Assembly: GCA_944389175.1 (NCBI GenBank)
Contig: CALXLK010000002.1
Span: forward strand, 163,083 to 227,082
Direction of reading: 5' to 3'
DNA: 64,000 nt
Source of the DNA: an uncultured Opitutales bacterium
Lineage (GTDB): Bacteria; Verrucomicrobiota; Verrucomicrobiia; Opitutales; Intestinicryptomonadaceae
This document shows, in pieces, positions 17,032 through 27,025 of this stretch (positions within the stretch are counted from its first letter, which is position 1; every line of letters starts with the position of its first letter). The position numbers and the translations under genes were made by a program. A model generated the notes under the pieces. The model saw only the letters and a list, made by a program, of their open reading frames with translations. It did no database searches and was not told the origin of the DNA.

Positions 17032-19695
17032 CTACTTTTTAAGTATTTTCTTGAGCACAAAGGGCAGTATTCCGCGGGCTTTGTAATACTCGACCTCTAT
17101 CGGCGTGTCTATCCTGAGCTTCAGGGGCGCCGTCGATATCGACCCGTCAGGCTGCCTGATTTCCAGCTCGGCTTTCATTCCCGGCGTTATGCCCTTTTCC
17201 AGACCTTTTATAGAGAACGTTTGCCTTCCGTCAAGCCCCAAAGATTGGGCGTCGGCGCCGCCTTCAAATTCAAACGGCAGAACTCCCATCCCGACAAGGT
17301 TGCTGCGGTGGATTCTTTCGTACGATTTTGCCACTACCGCCCGGACTCCCAGCAGCGCGGTGCCCTTTGCCGCCCAGTCGCGCGAGGAGCCCATGCCGTA
17401 GTCGCTCCCGGCTATGACAATCAACCCCTCTCCGTTTTGGCGGTAGTGTACGCTGGCCTCGTATATAGGCACGTTTTGGCCGACGCCGTTTATTTTCGTG
17501 TAGCCGCCTTCGACTCCCCCGGCCATCAGGTTTTTTATGCGCACGTTTGCAAATGTTCCGCGCGTCATTACCTTGTCGTTGCCGCGCCGAGATCCGTACG
17601 AATTGAAGTCCTTGGGCTCGACTCCCATCGAACGCAGGAATTTGCCGGCCGGGCCGTCGGGCAGTATGGAGCCCGCCGGGGAAATATGGTCAGTCGTCAC
17701 GGAGTCTCCGAGAATTGCAAGCGGGCGCAGACCTTGCAGGGAGGGCAGGGCCGGCGAATCCATGCAGAAGTCGTCGAAGAATGGCGGATTTTGAATGTAG
17801 GTGCTGCGGTCGTTCCACTTGTAGACGTCGCCCTCGGCGCTCTTTATCTGCTGCCAGCGCTCCGGGCCGTCGAGGCGGCTGTAGCGGTTTTTAAACATTT
17901 GGCTTTTGAGGCTGCTTGCAACCGTCTTGGCGACCTCGTCGGCCGACGGCCAGATGTCTTTGAGATAGACTTTCCTGCCGCCGTCTCCTATCCCTACGGG
18001 CTCGGTTTGAAAATCTATGTCTATTCTTCCGGCCAGCGCAAAGGCCACTACGAGCGGCGGGCTCATGAGGAAGTTCGACTTTATCAGCGCGTGTATGCGC
18101 GCCTCAAAATTTCTGTTGCCAGAGAGCACGCTCGCGCAGAAGAGGTCGTTTTCCTTCACCGCCTTCGTTATTTCGGCGTCTATTGGCCCAGAGTTTCCTA
18201 TGCATGTGGCGCAGCCGTATCCGGCGATATTAAAGCCCAATTTGTCCAAGTACTGCTGCAGGCCGGCCTCTTCGAGATAGTCGCTTACCACCCTCGAGCC
18301 GGGCGCAGTCGAAGTCTTTACATACGCGGGGGGCCTCAGGCCGAATTCGGCGGCCTTTTTTGCGACGAGGCCGGCGGCAATCATTACCGACGGGTTGCTC
18401 GTGTTCGTGCAGCTTGTTATGGCCGCTATTAGTATGCTGCCGTTTTTGAGCTCTCCCTTGCTTGTCGATACGCTCACACCGGCGTCCTTCCCGGCCGCGC
18501 CGAGTATCTCGGCAAATTTTTGCTTTATTGCAGGCAGCTGTATTTTGTCTTGCGGGCGCTTGGGGCCAGCGACGCAGGGCCTGACAAGGCCGAGGTCGAG
18601 CTCGACGACTTTCGTGTAGTCGCATTCTCCCTCCAGCGGTATTCCGAAAATTCCCTGTTGGCTGTAATAGTCTTTGACGAGCGCAACGAGCTTTTCGTCC
18701 CTGCCGGTGAGCCTCAGGTAGTCGAGAGTGGTGTCGTCGACGGGGAAGTATCCCATTGTGGCGCCGTATTCGGGCGCCATATTTGCAATCGTCGTCCTGT
18801 CGGCCAGCGAAAGCTTCCTCGCCGATTCACCGAAGAATTCAACAAATTTGCCTACGACGTTCTCTTTTCTGAGCATGTTTGTCACATGAAGGGCTATGTC
18901 GGTCGCCGTAACGCCGTCGCGAACCGACCCGCTTACGCGCACGCCCACAACTTCCGGAACCTTGAAATATACCGGCTGCCCGAGCATTCCCGCCTCGGCT
19001 TCGATGCCGCCGACTCCCCAGCCGACAACTCCAAGGCCGTTTATCATGGTCGTGTGCGAGTCTGTGCCCACGAGAGTGTCGGGATAGAACAGCTTACTGC
19101 CGTCTTCGGTTTCGCCCTCGAATACGACGCGCGCAAGATACTCCATATTTACCTGGTGTATTATGCCCGTCGATGGCGGAATTACAGAGAATGTTTTGAA
19201 GGCCTGCTGGCCCCATTTTAGGAATTCGTAGCGCTCTTTATTGCGGTCGAATTCCATGTCGAGGTTTTTGCGGTAGGCATCCGGCGTTCCCGCGTAGTCC
19301 ATTTGCACGGAGTGGTCCACGACGAGGTCTACCGGCACGAGCGGCTCGACGCTTTTTGGGTCTTTGCCCTGTTTTAGCGCGGCATCCCTCATCGCCGCGA
19401 GGTCGACCAGCAGCGGCACGCCCGTAAAATCTTGCAGGACAATTCTGGATACGACAAAAGGCACCTCGAAGTCTCCGGGGTTTGCCGCGTTCCATTTTGC
19501 CAGGCGACAAACGTCGTCGAAAGTCGCAAGTGAGCCGTCGGCGTTGCGCAGCAGGCTCTCCAGGACTATCTTTATGCTCACCGGCAGCCGCGAAACGTCC
19601 AACCCGAATTCCTTCAGCGCCTTCAGGCTGTATATATAGCCGCTCTTGCCTGCGGCGGCCGATTCAAATTTTTTTAGCAGTTGTTTTCTGTCCAT
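17032..19695 (-). CDS. acnA: Aconitate hydratase A
   Basis: 887 residues, the AcnA/IRP1 length. The [4Fe-4S] ligand cysteines are in SCTNTSN and GCATCIGN. Other family segments are [19 protein letters not shown] (active site loop), GSRRGND and the swivel-domain motif [16 protein letters not shown] with the catalytic Ser. It interconverts citrate and isocitrate in the cytoplasm (TCA cycle). It sits in the middle of an operon with a CorC-like protein upstream and a STAS/phosphatase pair downstream. All catalytic residues that I can identify are intact. Confidence 0.97.
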   Translation of the reverse strand: MDRKQLLKKFESAAAGKSGYIYSLKALKEFGLDVSRLPVSIKIVLESLLRNADGSLATFDDVCRLAKWNAANPGDFEVPFVVSRIVLQDFTGVPLLVDLAAMRDAALKQGKDPKSVEPLVPVDLVVDHSVQMDYAGTPDAYRKNLDMEFDRNKERYEFLKWGQQAFKTFSVIPPSTGIIHQVNMEYLARVVFEGETEDGSKLFYPDTLVGTDSHTTMINGLGVVGWGVGGIEAEAGMLGQPVYFKVPEVVGVRVSGSVRDGVTATDIALHVTNMLRKENVVGKFVEFFGESARKLSLADRTTIANMAPEYGATMGYFPVDDTTLDYLRLTGRDEKLVALVKDYYSQQGIFGIPLEGECDYTKVVELDLGLVRPCVAGPKRPQDKIQLPAIKQKFAEILGAAGKDAGVSVSTSKGELKNGSILIAAITSCTNTSNPSVMIAAGLVAKKAAEFGLRPPAYVKTSTAPGSRVVSDYLEEAGLQQYLDKLGFNIAGYGCATCIGNSGPIDAEITKAVKENDLFCASVLSGNRNFEARIHALIKSNFLMSPPLVVAFALAGRIDIDFQTEPVGIGDGGRKVYLKDIWPSADEVAKTVASSLKSQMFKNRYSRLDGPERWQQIKSAEGDVYKWNDRSTYIQNPPFFDDFCMDSPALPSLQGLRPLAILGDSVTTDHISPAGSILPDGPAGKFLRSMGVEPKDFNSYGSRRGNDKVMTRGTFANVRIKNLMAGGVEGGYTKINGVGQNVPIYEASVHYRQNGEGLIVIAGSDYGMGSSRDWAAKGTALLGVRAVVAKSYERIHRSNLVGMGVLPFEFEGGADAQSLGLDGRQTFSIKGLEKGITPGMKAELEIRQPDGSISTAPLKLRIDTPIEVEYYKARGILPFVLKKILKK

Positions 19696-19698
19696 ATA

Positions 19699-21006
19699 CT
19701 AGCTTTGTTGTTCTTCGTTGTCTTCAATTATCACGGTGCATTCCGCCACCGAGCGCTCGTCGACCTTGTCGACGATTACTCGGGCGTGCTGATCCCTAAA
19801 ATATAGCTGTTCGCCCACTTCCGGGAAGCGCCCGAGGGTGTGGGTTATCAGCCCGCCGAAAGTGGAGGTCTGGTCTGTTTTAAAGTCTATGTCGAGGAAG
19901 TCTTCCACCTTGTACAGAGAGGCCAGCCCCGCTATCTTGTACTTGTTTTTGCCTATGCGCTTTACTGAGTCGCGCTCCGACACGGCAAATTCGTTTATGC
20001 CCCCGACGAGCTCGGCCAGCGCCGAATCGAGCGTCAGCACGCCGATTACCCCGCCAAATTCGTCCTCGACGACGGCCATTTGTATCTTGTACTTGAGCAT
20101 CTTTGTAAGCGCGCTTTCAAGCTTTTCGTTCTCCTTGACGCGTATCGTTTCGCGGCGCAGCGAGGCCAGGTCTATGTTTTTTTCGTCGCCCCCGCTGTTG
20201 AACACGTCTTGGATATTGAGTATCCCTATGCACTCGTCGAGGTTGCCCCGGCAGAGCGGATAGCGGGTGTGGTGCGTCTGCCTGACAAAGTCGAAAATCT
20301 CTTCGTTGGTGTTGTCCAAATCGAGGTACTGCACCTGCGAACGGGGCAGCATGACATCGCTGACGTCGAATTCCTGAAGCTTGAGCGCATTCCTTACAAT
20401 GCGGCCGGTGTAGGGGGTTATTTTGCTCGAGTCGCTGTTCTTGGCCGACAGCATGAGCTCTACGTCTATGCTTTCAAAATCCACGGCCGGCTTTATTTTG
20501 AGTTTCTTGACTATCTTTGCGTTGATCCACGCCGACAGGTAGTAGACGGGCAGCATCAGTATGTACACCACGTAGAAAAGCTTTGAGTAATAGGCCATTA
20601 TCTTTTCCGGCTTCGACTTGCCGTACTTGATGGCGGTCATGTCAAGCCCCGCATATTGAACCCACAGCAGCAGCCCCGCCAACACAAGCAGCAACACCGA
20701 CTCGCCAAAGCCGGACAATCCGGCAAAAAAGCGCGCGCACATGTTGTCTATGAGTATCCACAGCGCCGTAAGCGCCAGCGCAAGTAGCGCCCGCCGCGCC
20801 AGGTACACGACCGCCGAAATCTTGCCCGATGCGTACAGCAGGCGCTTTGCTATGGGATCGAGCGCATCGCTTTTATTTGTCTTTGTAACCGACACGAATT
20901 TGTACGAGGCCACCGCGAACGAAAACATCAGCAAAAACGTCCCCGCCGCCGCGGAAAATAGCATTACAAGCAGGCAGATTGCGCTTTTTATGTAGAATTC
21001 GTGCAT
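19699..21006 (-). CDS. CNNM/CorC/HlyC-family membrane protein with CBS domains
   Basis: 435 residues. The N-terminal DUF21-like membrane domain (about 1-160) has four hydrophobic segments. A pair of CBS domains follows (about 210-335; DVMLPRSQVQYLD and GVLTLDSALAELVGGI). The C-terminal CorC/HlyC transporter-associated domain (about 350-425) contains FGGLITHTLGRFPEVGEQ. Proteins of this layout are linked to Mg2+/Co2+ efflux or homeostasis in bacteria; older annotations call them hemolysins. The stop is 3 bases before acnA. Which ion is moved cannot be read from sequence. Confidence 0.88.
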   Translation of the reverse strand: MHEFYIKSAICLLVMLFSAAAGTFLLMFSFAVASYKFVSVTKTNKSDALDPIAKRLLYASGKISAVVYLARRALLALALTALWILIDNMCARFFAGLSGFGESVLLLVLAGLLLWVQYAGLDMTAIKYGKSKPEKIMAYYSKLFYVVYILMLPVYYLSAWINAKIVKKLKIKPAVDFESIDVELMLSAKNSDSSKITPYTGRIVRNALKLQEFDVSDVMLPRSQVQYLDLDNTNEEIFDFVRQTHHTRYPLCRGNLDECIGILNIQDVFNSGGDEKNIDLASLRRETIRVKENEKLESALTKMLKYKIQMAVVEDEFGGVIGVLTLDSALAELVGGINEFAVSERDSVKRIGKNKYKIAGLASLYKVEDFLDIDFKTDQTSTFGGLITHTLGRFPEVGEQLYFRDQHARVIVDKVDERSVAECTVIIEDNEEQQS

Positions 21007-21009
21007 ATG

Positions 21010-22092
21010 CTATAGGGTGTTTTTTAACTCCTGGATGCACCTTTGGTTTTGCTCGGGCGTGCCGATTGTGATTCTGAGCCAGTCGGGCAGGCCGTAGCCC
21101 ACGTTCGGGCGCACTATCACGCCGCGCTTTTGCATCTCGACGAATTTTCCGGGGGCATCCTCCACCTTGACCATTACAAAATTGCCGCCTTCGGAGAAAT
21201 ATTGAAGACCCATCTCTTGGAATGCCTTTTCGAATTGCCTTCTGCCCTCCTTGTTTATCCTGCGGCTGCGGCTTACAAACTCGTCGTCGTCGAGGGCGGC
21301 TACTGCGGCCACCTGGGCGAGCGAGTTTACATTGAAGGGTTCGCGCGCTCGGTTGAGGTAGCCGGCGATTGTCTCGTTAGAGTACGAATAGCCTATGCGC
21401 AGCCCCGCCAGCCCGTATATCTTTGAGAATGTCCTCAGGCATATCACGTTGCGCCCCTCGGCTATGAGCGGGCGCAAATCCACCTGCGAATCCTCAAATT
21501 CGGTGTAAGCCTCGTCGAGGCAGAATAAGACGTGTTCGGGCAGCGCCTTTACAAAATTTACGATCTCGTCCTGCTTGAGGACGCACCCCGTCGGGTTATT
21601 GGGGTTTGTAATGAAGACAATCTTTGTCTTTTCGGTGACGGCGTCCAACATTCGGTCGAGGTCGTACCTCAGGCCGGGCATTTCGACGCCGACGCACGTT
21701 CCGCCGGCAAATATGGTCGCCAACTTGTACACTATGAACGATTGGTTGCCGAATACCGTTTCGTCGCCCTTGTCAACGTAGCACTGCGCTATGAATTCGA
21801 GAATTTCGTTTGAGCCGTTGCCAAATACGAATTGGGCCGGCTTCAAATTCCACAACTTTGCCAATTTCTGGCGGAGGTTGTAGCAGGTGCCGTCGGGATA
21901 ATAGTTTAGCCCCGATACGTGGTCGAGGACGGCCTTTACCGCCTTGGGCGACGCCCCCAACGGATTCTCGTTGGAGGCCATCTTCAATATGTTGTCGGGA
22001 TCCAGTCCGAATTCGCGGGCCACGTACTCTATGGGTTTGCCCGTTTCGTACACGGGCAGGTTCTTTATCTGGGGCTTAACGGTGTCTTTCAT
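21010..22092 (-). CDS. hisC: Histidinol-phosphate aminotransferase
   Basis: 360 residues, fold-type I PLP enzyme. Motifs are NENPLG (substrate binding), NPNNPTG, CLDEAY, the Schiff-base lysine in FSKIYGLAGLRIGY, and the terminal Arg region LRITIGT. HisC converts imidazole-acetol phosphate and glutamate to histidinol phosphate, and some members also act on aromatic amino acid precursors. No other his genes are present in the window. It is the first gene of the six-gene operon running to ebfC, with 3 bases to the next gene. Confidence 0.93.
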   Translation of the reverse strand: MKDTVKPQIKNLPVYETGKPIEYVAREFGLDPDNILKMASNENPLGASPKAVKAVLDHVSGLNYYPDGTCYNLRQKLAKLWNLKPAQFVFGNGSNEILEFIAQCYVDKGDETVFGNQSFIVYKLATIFAGGTCVGVEMPGLRYDLDRMLDAVTEKTKIVFITNPNNPTGCVLKQDEIVNFVKALPEHVLFCLDEAYTEFEDSQVDLRPLIAEGRNVICLRTFSKIYGLAGLRIGYSYSNETIAGYLNRAREPFNVNSLAQVAAVAALDDDEFVSRSRRINKEGRRQFEKAFQEMGLQYFSEGGNFVMVKVEDAPGKFVEMQKRGVIVRPNVGYGLPDWLRITIGTPEQNQRCIQELKNTL

Positions 22093-22119
22093 ATAGACTT
22101 TGATATTTATTCGGGGGGC

Positions 22120-22147
22120 ACTCTATCATTTTGGCGGCGCTTTGCAA
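22120..22147 (-). promoter_or_regulatory. Candidate promoter of the hisC operon
   Basis: Minus strand TTGCAA (22147-22142), 16-base spacer, TAGAGT (22125-22120): 4/6 matches each. It lies 28 bases upstream of the hisC ATG, in the divergent region shared with the rhamnosidase gene. Confidence 0.35.
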
Positions 22148-22213
22148 GCATGTTATTTTAGATTGTGGTTTTGTGTTTGACTTTTTGTGGTTTTGTTGCA
22201 AAGATGAGCGTCT

Positions 22214-24958
22214 ATGAAGACGTGTTTTACGGCTCTTATATCGTTTGCATTGCTGGGTTTTTTGAGCTCGTGTGTCGGGGGGAAGAATACTGCTTCGCTT
22301 GCGCCGTACGATCTGAGAATCGGGCCCAATTTTAAGGATCCGCTAGGGTATTCTTTGGAGGATATGTCGGTTTCCTGGAAGATACCGTTTCGGCCGGGGG
22401 CCAAGCAAAGCGCATATCGGATTCAGGTTTTTGACCGCAGCGGCGCAATTGCAGAAGATACGGGCAAGGTTGTTTCGCCGCAGTCAAGCAGGGTGAAAAA
22501 TCCCCTCGACAAGGTCGACTCGCGGGGTCGCTACACTTGGAGGGTTAAAGTTTGGGACGAAAACGGCGCGGAAGGGCCGTGGTCTGAACCGGCGTCTTTT
22601 GAGGCAGGTCTTCTCCGGAATTCCGATTGGCTCGGGAAATGGATTTCCACCGACAAACAGAGCAAGTCTTTGTACAGTTTTAAGTACAAGGGAAAGAATC
22701 TTGAGCGCAAAGGCTTTGCCCCAGCGTGCCTTCGCAAAAACTTCTCTGCAAAAAAGCCCGTTTCCGCCCGCTTGTACGTGGCCTCTAAAGGCATATTCCA
22801 GATATACATAAACGGCAAAAAAGTGGGCCGCGATTTCTGGGGGACGGGCTGGACCAATCCCGAAATTAGAATTCAGACGAATACATACGATGTCGCATCC
22901 ATGATAAACGACGGCGAAAACGCCATCGCCGCGGTTGTGGCCGACGGGTGGTATTCCGGCAGAATCGCGGAGCGCGAAGGCAGGGATACAGGCAAGAAAC
23001 CGGCCTTGCTGGCCCAACTGGAAATATTTTATCAGGACGGCTCAAAGCAGACGGTGCTCACCGACGGCACGTGGAAGACCTCAACAAACGGATTCGTTTA
23101 CGCCGATATTTACGACGGGGAATCGTTCGACGCGCGCGGGTACGACAAAAACTGGAAGGATATTTCGTTTGACGATTCTAAATGGGGGAGCGTCGCGGTG
23201 TCGCCGCTGATGGACAAGCCGCTGCTTCAGCCGCGCAGAAACCAGCCCATTGTCGTCAAGCAGGTTCTCAACCCCGTGTCGGTTACGAAGCGCGGCGACG
23301 GGGTTTTCCGGTTTGATTTCGGCCAAAACATGACGGGCGTCCCAAAGATAACATTCAAGGGCAGAAGGGGCGATACCGCCAAAATCAGGTACGCGGAAAT
23401 GCTGCAAAAAGACGGATCGCTTTACACCGACAACTACCGTTCGGCCGTGAGCACCGACTACTATAAATTCGCCTCCGAAAATTTTGAAACATTCGCGCCC
23501 ATATACACGTTCCACGGCTACAGGTACGTTGAGATTTCGGGGTTGCCTTCCGACGCCAAAGCCGAAGATATTTCGATAAAGTCGCTGGTGATGTACAACG
23601 ACATGCCCGAATCCGGCAAATTCAGCTGCGACAACGCGCTGGTAAACAAGCTTCAAAGCAACATTGTCTGGGGGCAGCGCTCGAATTATTTCTCCGTTCC
23701 CACAGACTGCCCCCAGCGCGACGAACGCATGGGCTGGCTTGGGGATGCCCAAGTGTTTGTGCCCACTGCGGCTTTCAATATGGACGTCAACGCCTTTTTC
23801 GACAAGTGGATGTTCGACGTCTTTGACTGCCAGCGCGCCGACGGAAATTTGCCCCATGTGGCGCCCGGTCAATGGGGCTTCGGCTCGCCGGCCTGGAGCG
23901 ACGCCGGCGTGATATGCACATACCAGATGTACCTAAGCTACGGCGATATGGATATCTTGCGCTGTCATTACGAGTCGATGGCAAAGTGGATTGGCTACCT
24001 TTACCTCGAGACAAAGAACCGCAATTTTATACGCGAAGACACAGGGTTTGGCGATTGGCTCCAGCCCTCGACCACCCATTCGAGCTCGTCAAAGCACTGG
24101 AGGGGGGCTACGCCGCGCCCGTTGATAGGCACGGCCTACTTCTACAAGTGCGCGAAGATAATGGAGAGGGTAGCTGGAGTGCTCGGGCGCAGTGCCGATG
24201 CGAAAAAATACGCCAAACTTGCAGACGATATTTCGAAGGCGTTTGTCGACAAATTTGTCAAGCCCGACGGAACTGTCGCCACGAATACCCAGACGGGGTA
24301 TCTGCTTGCGCTCGATTTCGACATTCTCCCCCAGAGCCTCAGGGAGAAGGCATTTAAAAAATTCCTCGAAAAGTTCGCCGCCGACGGCTACACGCTGGAC
24401 ACCGGCTTTGTCGGGACGCCGCTTATAGCTCCCGTTCTGACGCGCTTTGGCAGGCACGATTTGGCAGTCGGCTTGCTTCTAAGCCAAAAATATCCTTCGT
24501 GGCTGTACACTGTCAGGCAAGGGGCAACCACCATGTGGGAGCGCTGGAACAGCTATTCGCACGACAAGGGTTTTGGAGAGGCGAGCATGAATTCGTTCAA
24601 CCATTACGCCTACGGAGCCGTGGGCGACTGGATGTACGGCACCATAGGCGGCATAGCCTTGGACGGTGAAAACCCGGGTTACAAAAATATCGTCTATCGC
24701 GCCATTCCGACAAAAAAAATCAAGTCGGCCTCGGCCAGCTACGACACGCCCTACGGCACTGCGGAGTCTAAGTGGAGCATCTCCGACGACGGAACGATGA
24801 AATGGCGCCTCAGAATTCCCGCAAATGCCCAGGGCAGAATAATTTTGCCTGCCAATTCCACAGATATTGAGGTCAACGGCAAGCCTACGAAAAAACTTGT
24901 GCTTGAAAAAATGCCCTGCGGCGATTATGACATCGCGGCAAAGGTAATAAAATTTTAG
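22214..24958 (+). CDS. Alpha-L-rhamnosidase (GH78), lipoprotein
   Basis: 914 residues. The lipoprotein signal peptide MKTCFTALISFALLGFLSSC has a clear lipobox (LSSC). GH78 modules follow in order: N-terminal beta-sandwich domains (about 30-470) with LYVASKGIFQIYINGKKVG, the (alpha/alpha)6 catalytic domain (about 480-820) and a C-terminal beta domain. Catalytic candidates are Glu504 in DCPQRDERMGW (general acid) and Glu776 in TTMWERWNS (general base), both matching the established GH78 positions. It would cleave terminal alpha-L-rhamnose from plant or bacterial glycans at the cell surface. An RmlD-like gene starts 1 base after its stop. Upstream TTGACT at 22177 has only a weak -10 partner. Confidence 0.94.
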   Translation: MKTCFTALISFALLGFLSSCVGGKNTASLAPYDLRIGPNFKDPLGYSLEDMSVSWKIPFRPGAKQSAYRIQVFDRSGAIAEDTGKVVSPQSSRVKNPLDKVDSRGRYTWRVKVWDENGAEGPWSEPASFEAGLLRNSDWLGKWISTDKQSKSLYSFKYKGKNLERKGFAPACLRKNFSAKKPVSARLYVASKGIFQIYINGKKVGRDFWGTGWTNPEIRIQTNTYDVASMINDGENAIAAVVADGWYSGRIAEREGRDTGKKPALLAQLEIFYQDGSKQTVLTDGTWKTSTNGFVYADIYDGESFDARGYDKNWKDISFDDSKWGSVAVSPLMDKPLLQPRRNQPIVVKQVLNPVSVTKRGDGVFRFDFGQNMTGVPKITFKGRRGDTAKIRYAEMLQKDGSLYTDNYRSAVSTDYYKFASENFETFAPIYTFHGYRYVEISGLPSDAKAEDISIKSLVMYNDMPESGKFSCDNALVNKLQSNIVWGQRSNYFSVPTDCPQRDERMGWLGDAQVFVPTAAFNMDVNAFFDKWMFDVFDCQRADGNLPHVAPGQWGFGSPAWSDAGVICTYQMYLSYGDMDILRCHYESMAKWIGYLYLETKNRNFIREDTGFGDWLQPSTTHSSSSKHWRGATPRPLIGTAYFYKCAKIMERVAGVLGRSADAKKYAKLADDISKAFVDKFVKPDGTVATNTQTGYLLALDFDILPQSLREKAFKKFLEKFAADGYTLDTGFVGTPLIAPVLTRFGRHDLAVGLLLSQKYPSWLYTVRQGATTMWERWNSYSHDKGFGEASMNSFNHYAYGAVGDWMYGTIGGIALDGENPGYKNIVYRAIPTKKIKSASASYDTPYGTAESKWSISDDGTMKWRLRIPANAQGRIILPANSTDIEVNGKPTKKLVLEKMPCGDYDIAAKVIKF

Positions 24959-24959
24959 C

Positions 24960-25892
24960 ATGAGAGTTTTGTGTACAGGGGCCACCGGCCTCGTCGGGTA
25001 TAATTTTGTGCAGTCGGCCTCCAAGGCCGGCTGCGAGGTTGTCGCCGTTTGCGGCAAGAACGAGCTTGCGGGTATGGGGAATGTCAGTGTGGTTCACGCC
25101 GACCTCACCGATACCGACAAGCTTCAACGGCTCGTCTTAGACGTCTTCCCCGACGCCATCGTTAACTGCGCCGCGATAGCCAGCCCCGCCGACGTCGACG
25201 CCAATCCGGATCTGGCTCACCGCCTCAACACCGAGATGCCCGAGCAGCTGGCCCTTCTTGCCAACCATATCGGCGCGCGCCTCGTGCACATGTCCACCGA
25301 TATGGTTTTCGACGGCACCGCCGCCCCGTACGTCAATACCGACATACCCATGCCGTGCACTCTATACGGCACGACAAAACTTTTGGCGGAGAAAAAAATC
25401 CTGAAGATAGCCGCGCCGACTACGGTCGTCTTGCGCCTTAGCCACGTAAGCGGCAACAGCCTTACCGGCAGGCGTTCTCTACACGAAAAGCTCCTGCGCG
25501 CGTGGGCCGGCGGCAAAAAGACGCCGTGCAGGACGGACGAAATAAAATGTCCGCTTTCGGCGTCGGTTCTGGCGGACTTGATTGTCGAGATATTGCAGCG
25601 TCCCAAGCTTAGCGGCATATACCACTATTGCGGCGCCGACGCCCTCAGCCGCTACGACATGGCCGCGCGCATAGCCGTTCATTTCGGGTTGTCGCCCGAG
25701 GAGTTTATCGAGCCCGTGAAGGGCGAGCGGCCGTGCGATTTGACAATGGACGCCCACGCTCTTCTTTCGCGCGTGAAGACTCCCGCGCCGACCTACGCCC
25801 AGCTTTTGGACGAGATGCAACTGCCCGCAGATTTGCGCCCGTGGTTGATTTCCAAGGGAGGAAAGGCGCCCGTTAAACGCTTTAAGCTGTAA
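24960..25892 (+). CDS. RmlD-like NAD(P)-dependent sugar-nucleotide reductase/epimerase (SDR)
   Basis: 310 residues. Rossmann motif GATGLVG at residues 7-13, the STDMVFDG segment typical of RmlD (dTDP-4-dehydrorhamnose reductase), and the catalytic YGTTK (YxxxK) about residue 137. The protein is cytoplasmic, with no signal peptide. RmlD reduces dTDP-4-keto-rhamnose to dTDP-L-rhamnose; whether this copy does so or acts on another sugar or S-adenosyl ligand (MAT2B-like) is unclear. rmlA, rmlB and rmlC are absent nearby. It is 1 base downstream of the rhamnosidase and 5 bases upstream of the next gene, so it is part of that operon. Confidence 0.78.
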   Translation: MRVLCTGATGLVGYNFVQSASKAGCEVVAVCGKNELAGMGNVSVVHADLTDTDKLQRLVLDVFPDAIVNCAAIASPADVDANPDLAHRLNTEMPEQLALLANHIGARLVHMSTDMVFDGTAAPYVNTDIPMPCTLYGTTKLLAEKKILKIAAPTTVVLRLSHVSGNSLTGRRSLHEKLLRAWAGGKKTPCRTDEIKCPLSASVLADLIVEILQRPKLSGIYHYCGADALSRYDMAARIAVHFGLSPEEFIEPVKGERPCDLTMDAHALLSRVKTPAPTYAQLLDEMQLPADLRPWLISKGGKAPVKRFKL

Positions 25893-25897
25893 AAGAC

Positions 25898-27025
25898 ATG
25901 GCGCGGGCAAGATACATATGCGCTCTCGCCGCCTTTTTTTGCGTTTGCGCTGCGGCGGAACCCAACGTTAGGGTATTCGAGTCCGACGGGGCCAACACGA
26001 GCATCCTCGGCGTAAAGGCCGGCAGAGACAAACCGGGCTCGCGCGCGGCGCTTGAGTGCCCGCTTCCCAAAGACGGCGTAACCGCAGATGTCCGCGCAGC
26101 GTTGGAGGGCGCGCAAAAATCTTTCGGCGGCCTTTGCCTCGGTGCAGGCGCTGTTCGGGCCGGCTTTTTTGCCGCGCAAAACGGCGAACCCGTCACTGCG
26201 CGAGTTTTCGATTTCAAGGGAACGCCCATGGACGCCATAGGCGGGGAGACTTTCGCTCTTGGGCGGGCCTCGATTGCGCTCGTTTCGCTTGCGGCGCTAT
26301 CGGCGGAGGAAAATTTTTCCTTAAATCTCGACGCCCCGGTGGGGGGATATTTTTCGGCCTTGCGTTCGTCGGGCGACATCTCGAAAGTGAGCATCGAGAG
26401 CCTCCTCGGAGGGACGGTTTGCGTCGGGGCCCTTGCCGGCAAGATTCCCCAGTATATTTCGCCCTCAGAATACTTCGATGCTCTCGCCCAGATCGGCTTT
26501 GTCGATTCCGCGGATTCTTCTGGTACATCGGGGGCGGCGATCGCCGCATACGCTTTGGCCTACGTTTTCGACACGTCGTCAAAAGATTTGAAAAAATCGT
26601 TTGTCAGATCTTTTAGAAAGCTGCTTTGGGATCCGCTGCAGATAAAAACCGTAAAATACCGCAGGGCGGACAAAGTCGATTTTCCAGCGCTGGCCTTTGC
26701 GCTGTCGCCCGACGGCATCTTGAAATGGCTCTGCTGCGAGACGTCGCCGAATCCGCCGTTTTCAACGGCGCTAAAGATTGCCAGGCGGCGCGTTCCACTG
26801 CCCCCGTCCAAAAGATATTCGCACGGGTGGTTTACGGTGGGCGGAACGCGAAATAGAGCCTGCTGCACGGGGGGAGCGCTGGCCGCCACGACAAGCCTTA
26901 CGGCGGTTTTTTCGGCCGGGTCCGGCTCTATCGGGGTGTCGATGTTTATCGAGGGCGTAGAGGCCGGTGTGGCGGAAAAAATTTTTAAGAGTTTAGTTTC
27001 AGAAATAGACGGAAAAATAAAATGA
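25898..27025 (+). CDS. Secreted beta-lactamase/penicillin-binding-fold protein, probably catalytically inactive
   Basis: 375 residues with a signal peptide (MARARYICALAAFFCVCAAA). The layout follows serine hydrolases of the class C beta-lactamase family: a FALGRASIALVSLAALS segment aligns with the usual SxxK helix, LLWDPLQIK with 'ILxPLGMxxT', and YSHGW plus CTGG with 'YGLGW' and 'HTGG'. The catalytic positions are altered. SxxK reads S125-I-A-L128, so the Lys is missing. The YxN motif is not present around AAIAAY (213-218). The third motif reads C323-T-G. It may bind rather than cleave a ligand. It overlaps the following gene as ATGA and is 5 bases after the RmlD-like gene. Confidence 0.6.
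   Translation: MARARYICALAAFFCVCAAAEPNVRVFESDGANTSILGVKAGRDKPGSRAALECPLPKDGVTADVRAALEGAQKSFGGLCLGAGAVRAGFFAAQNGEPVTARVFDFKGTPMDAIGGETFALGRASIALVSLAALSAEENFSLNLDAPVGGYFSALRSSGDISKVSIESLLGGTVCVGALAGKIPQYISPSEYFDALAQIGFVDSADSSGTSGAAIAAYALAYVFDTSSKDLKKSFVRSFRKLLWDPLQIKTVKYRRADKVDFPALAFALSPDGILKWLCCETSPNPPFSTALKIARRRVPLPPSKRYSHGWFTVGGTRNRACCTGGALAATTSLTAVFSAGSGSIGVSMFIEGVEAGVAEKIFKSLVSEIDGKIK

Noticed and set aside
17002..18432. Long plus-strand open frame (476 codons) antisense to acnA
   Set aside because: The acnA reading is unambiguous with all motifs. The antisense translation is Arg/Tyr/Val-rich without a recognisable family or start signal, as expected from the codon bias of the opposite strand.
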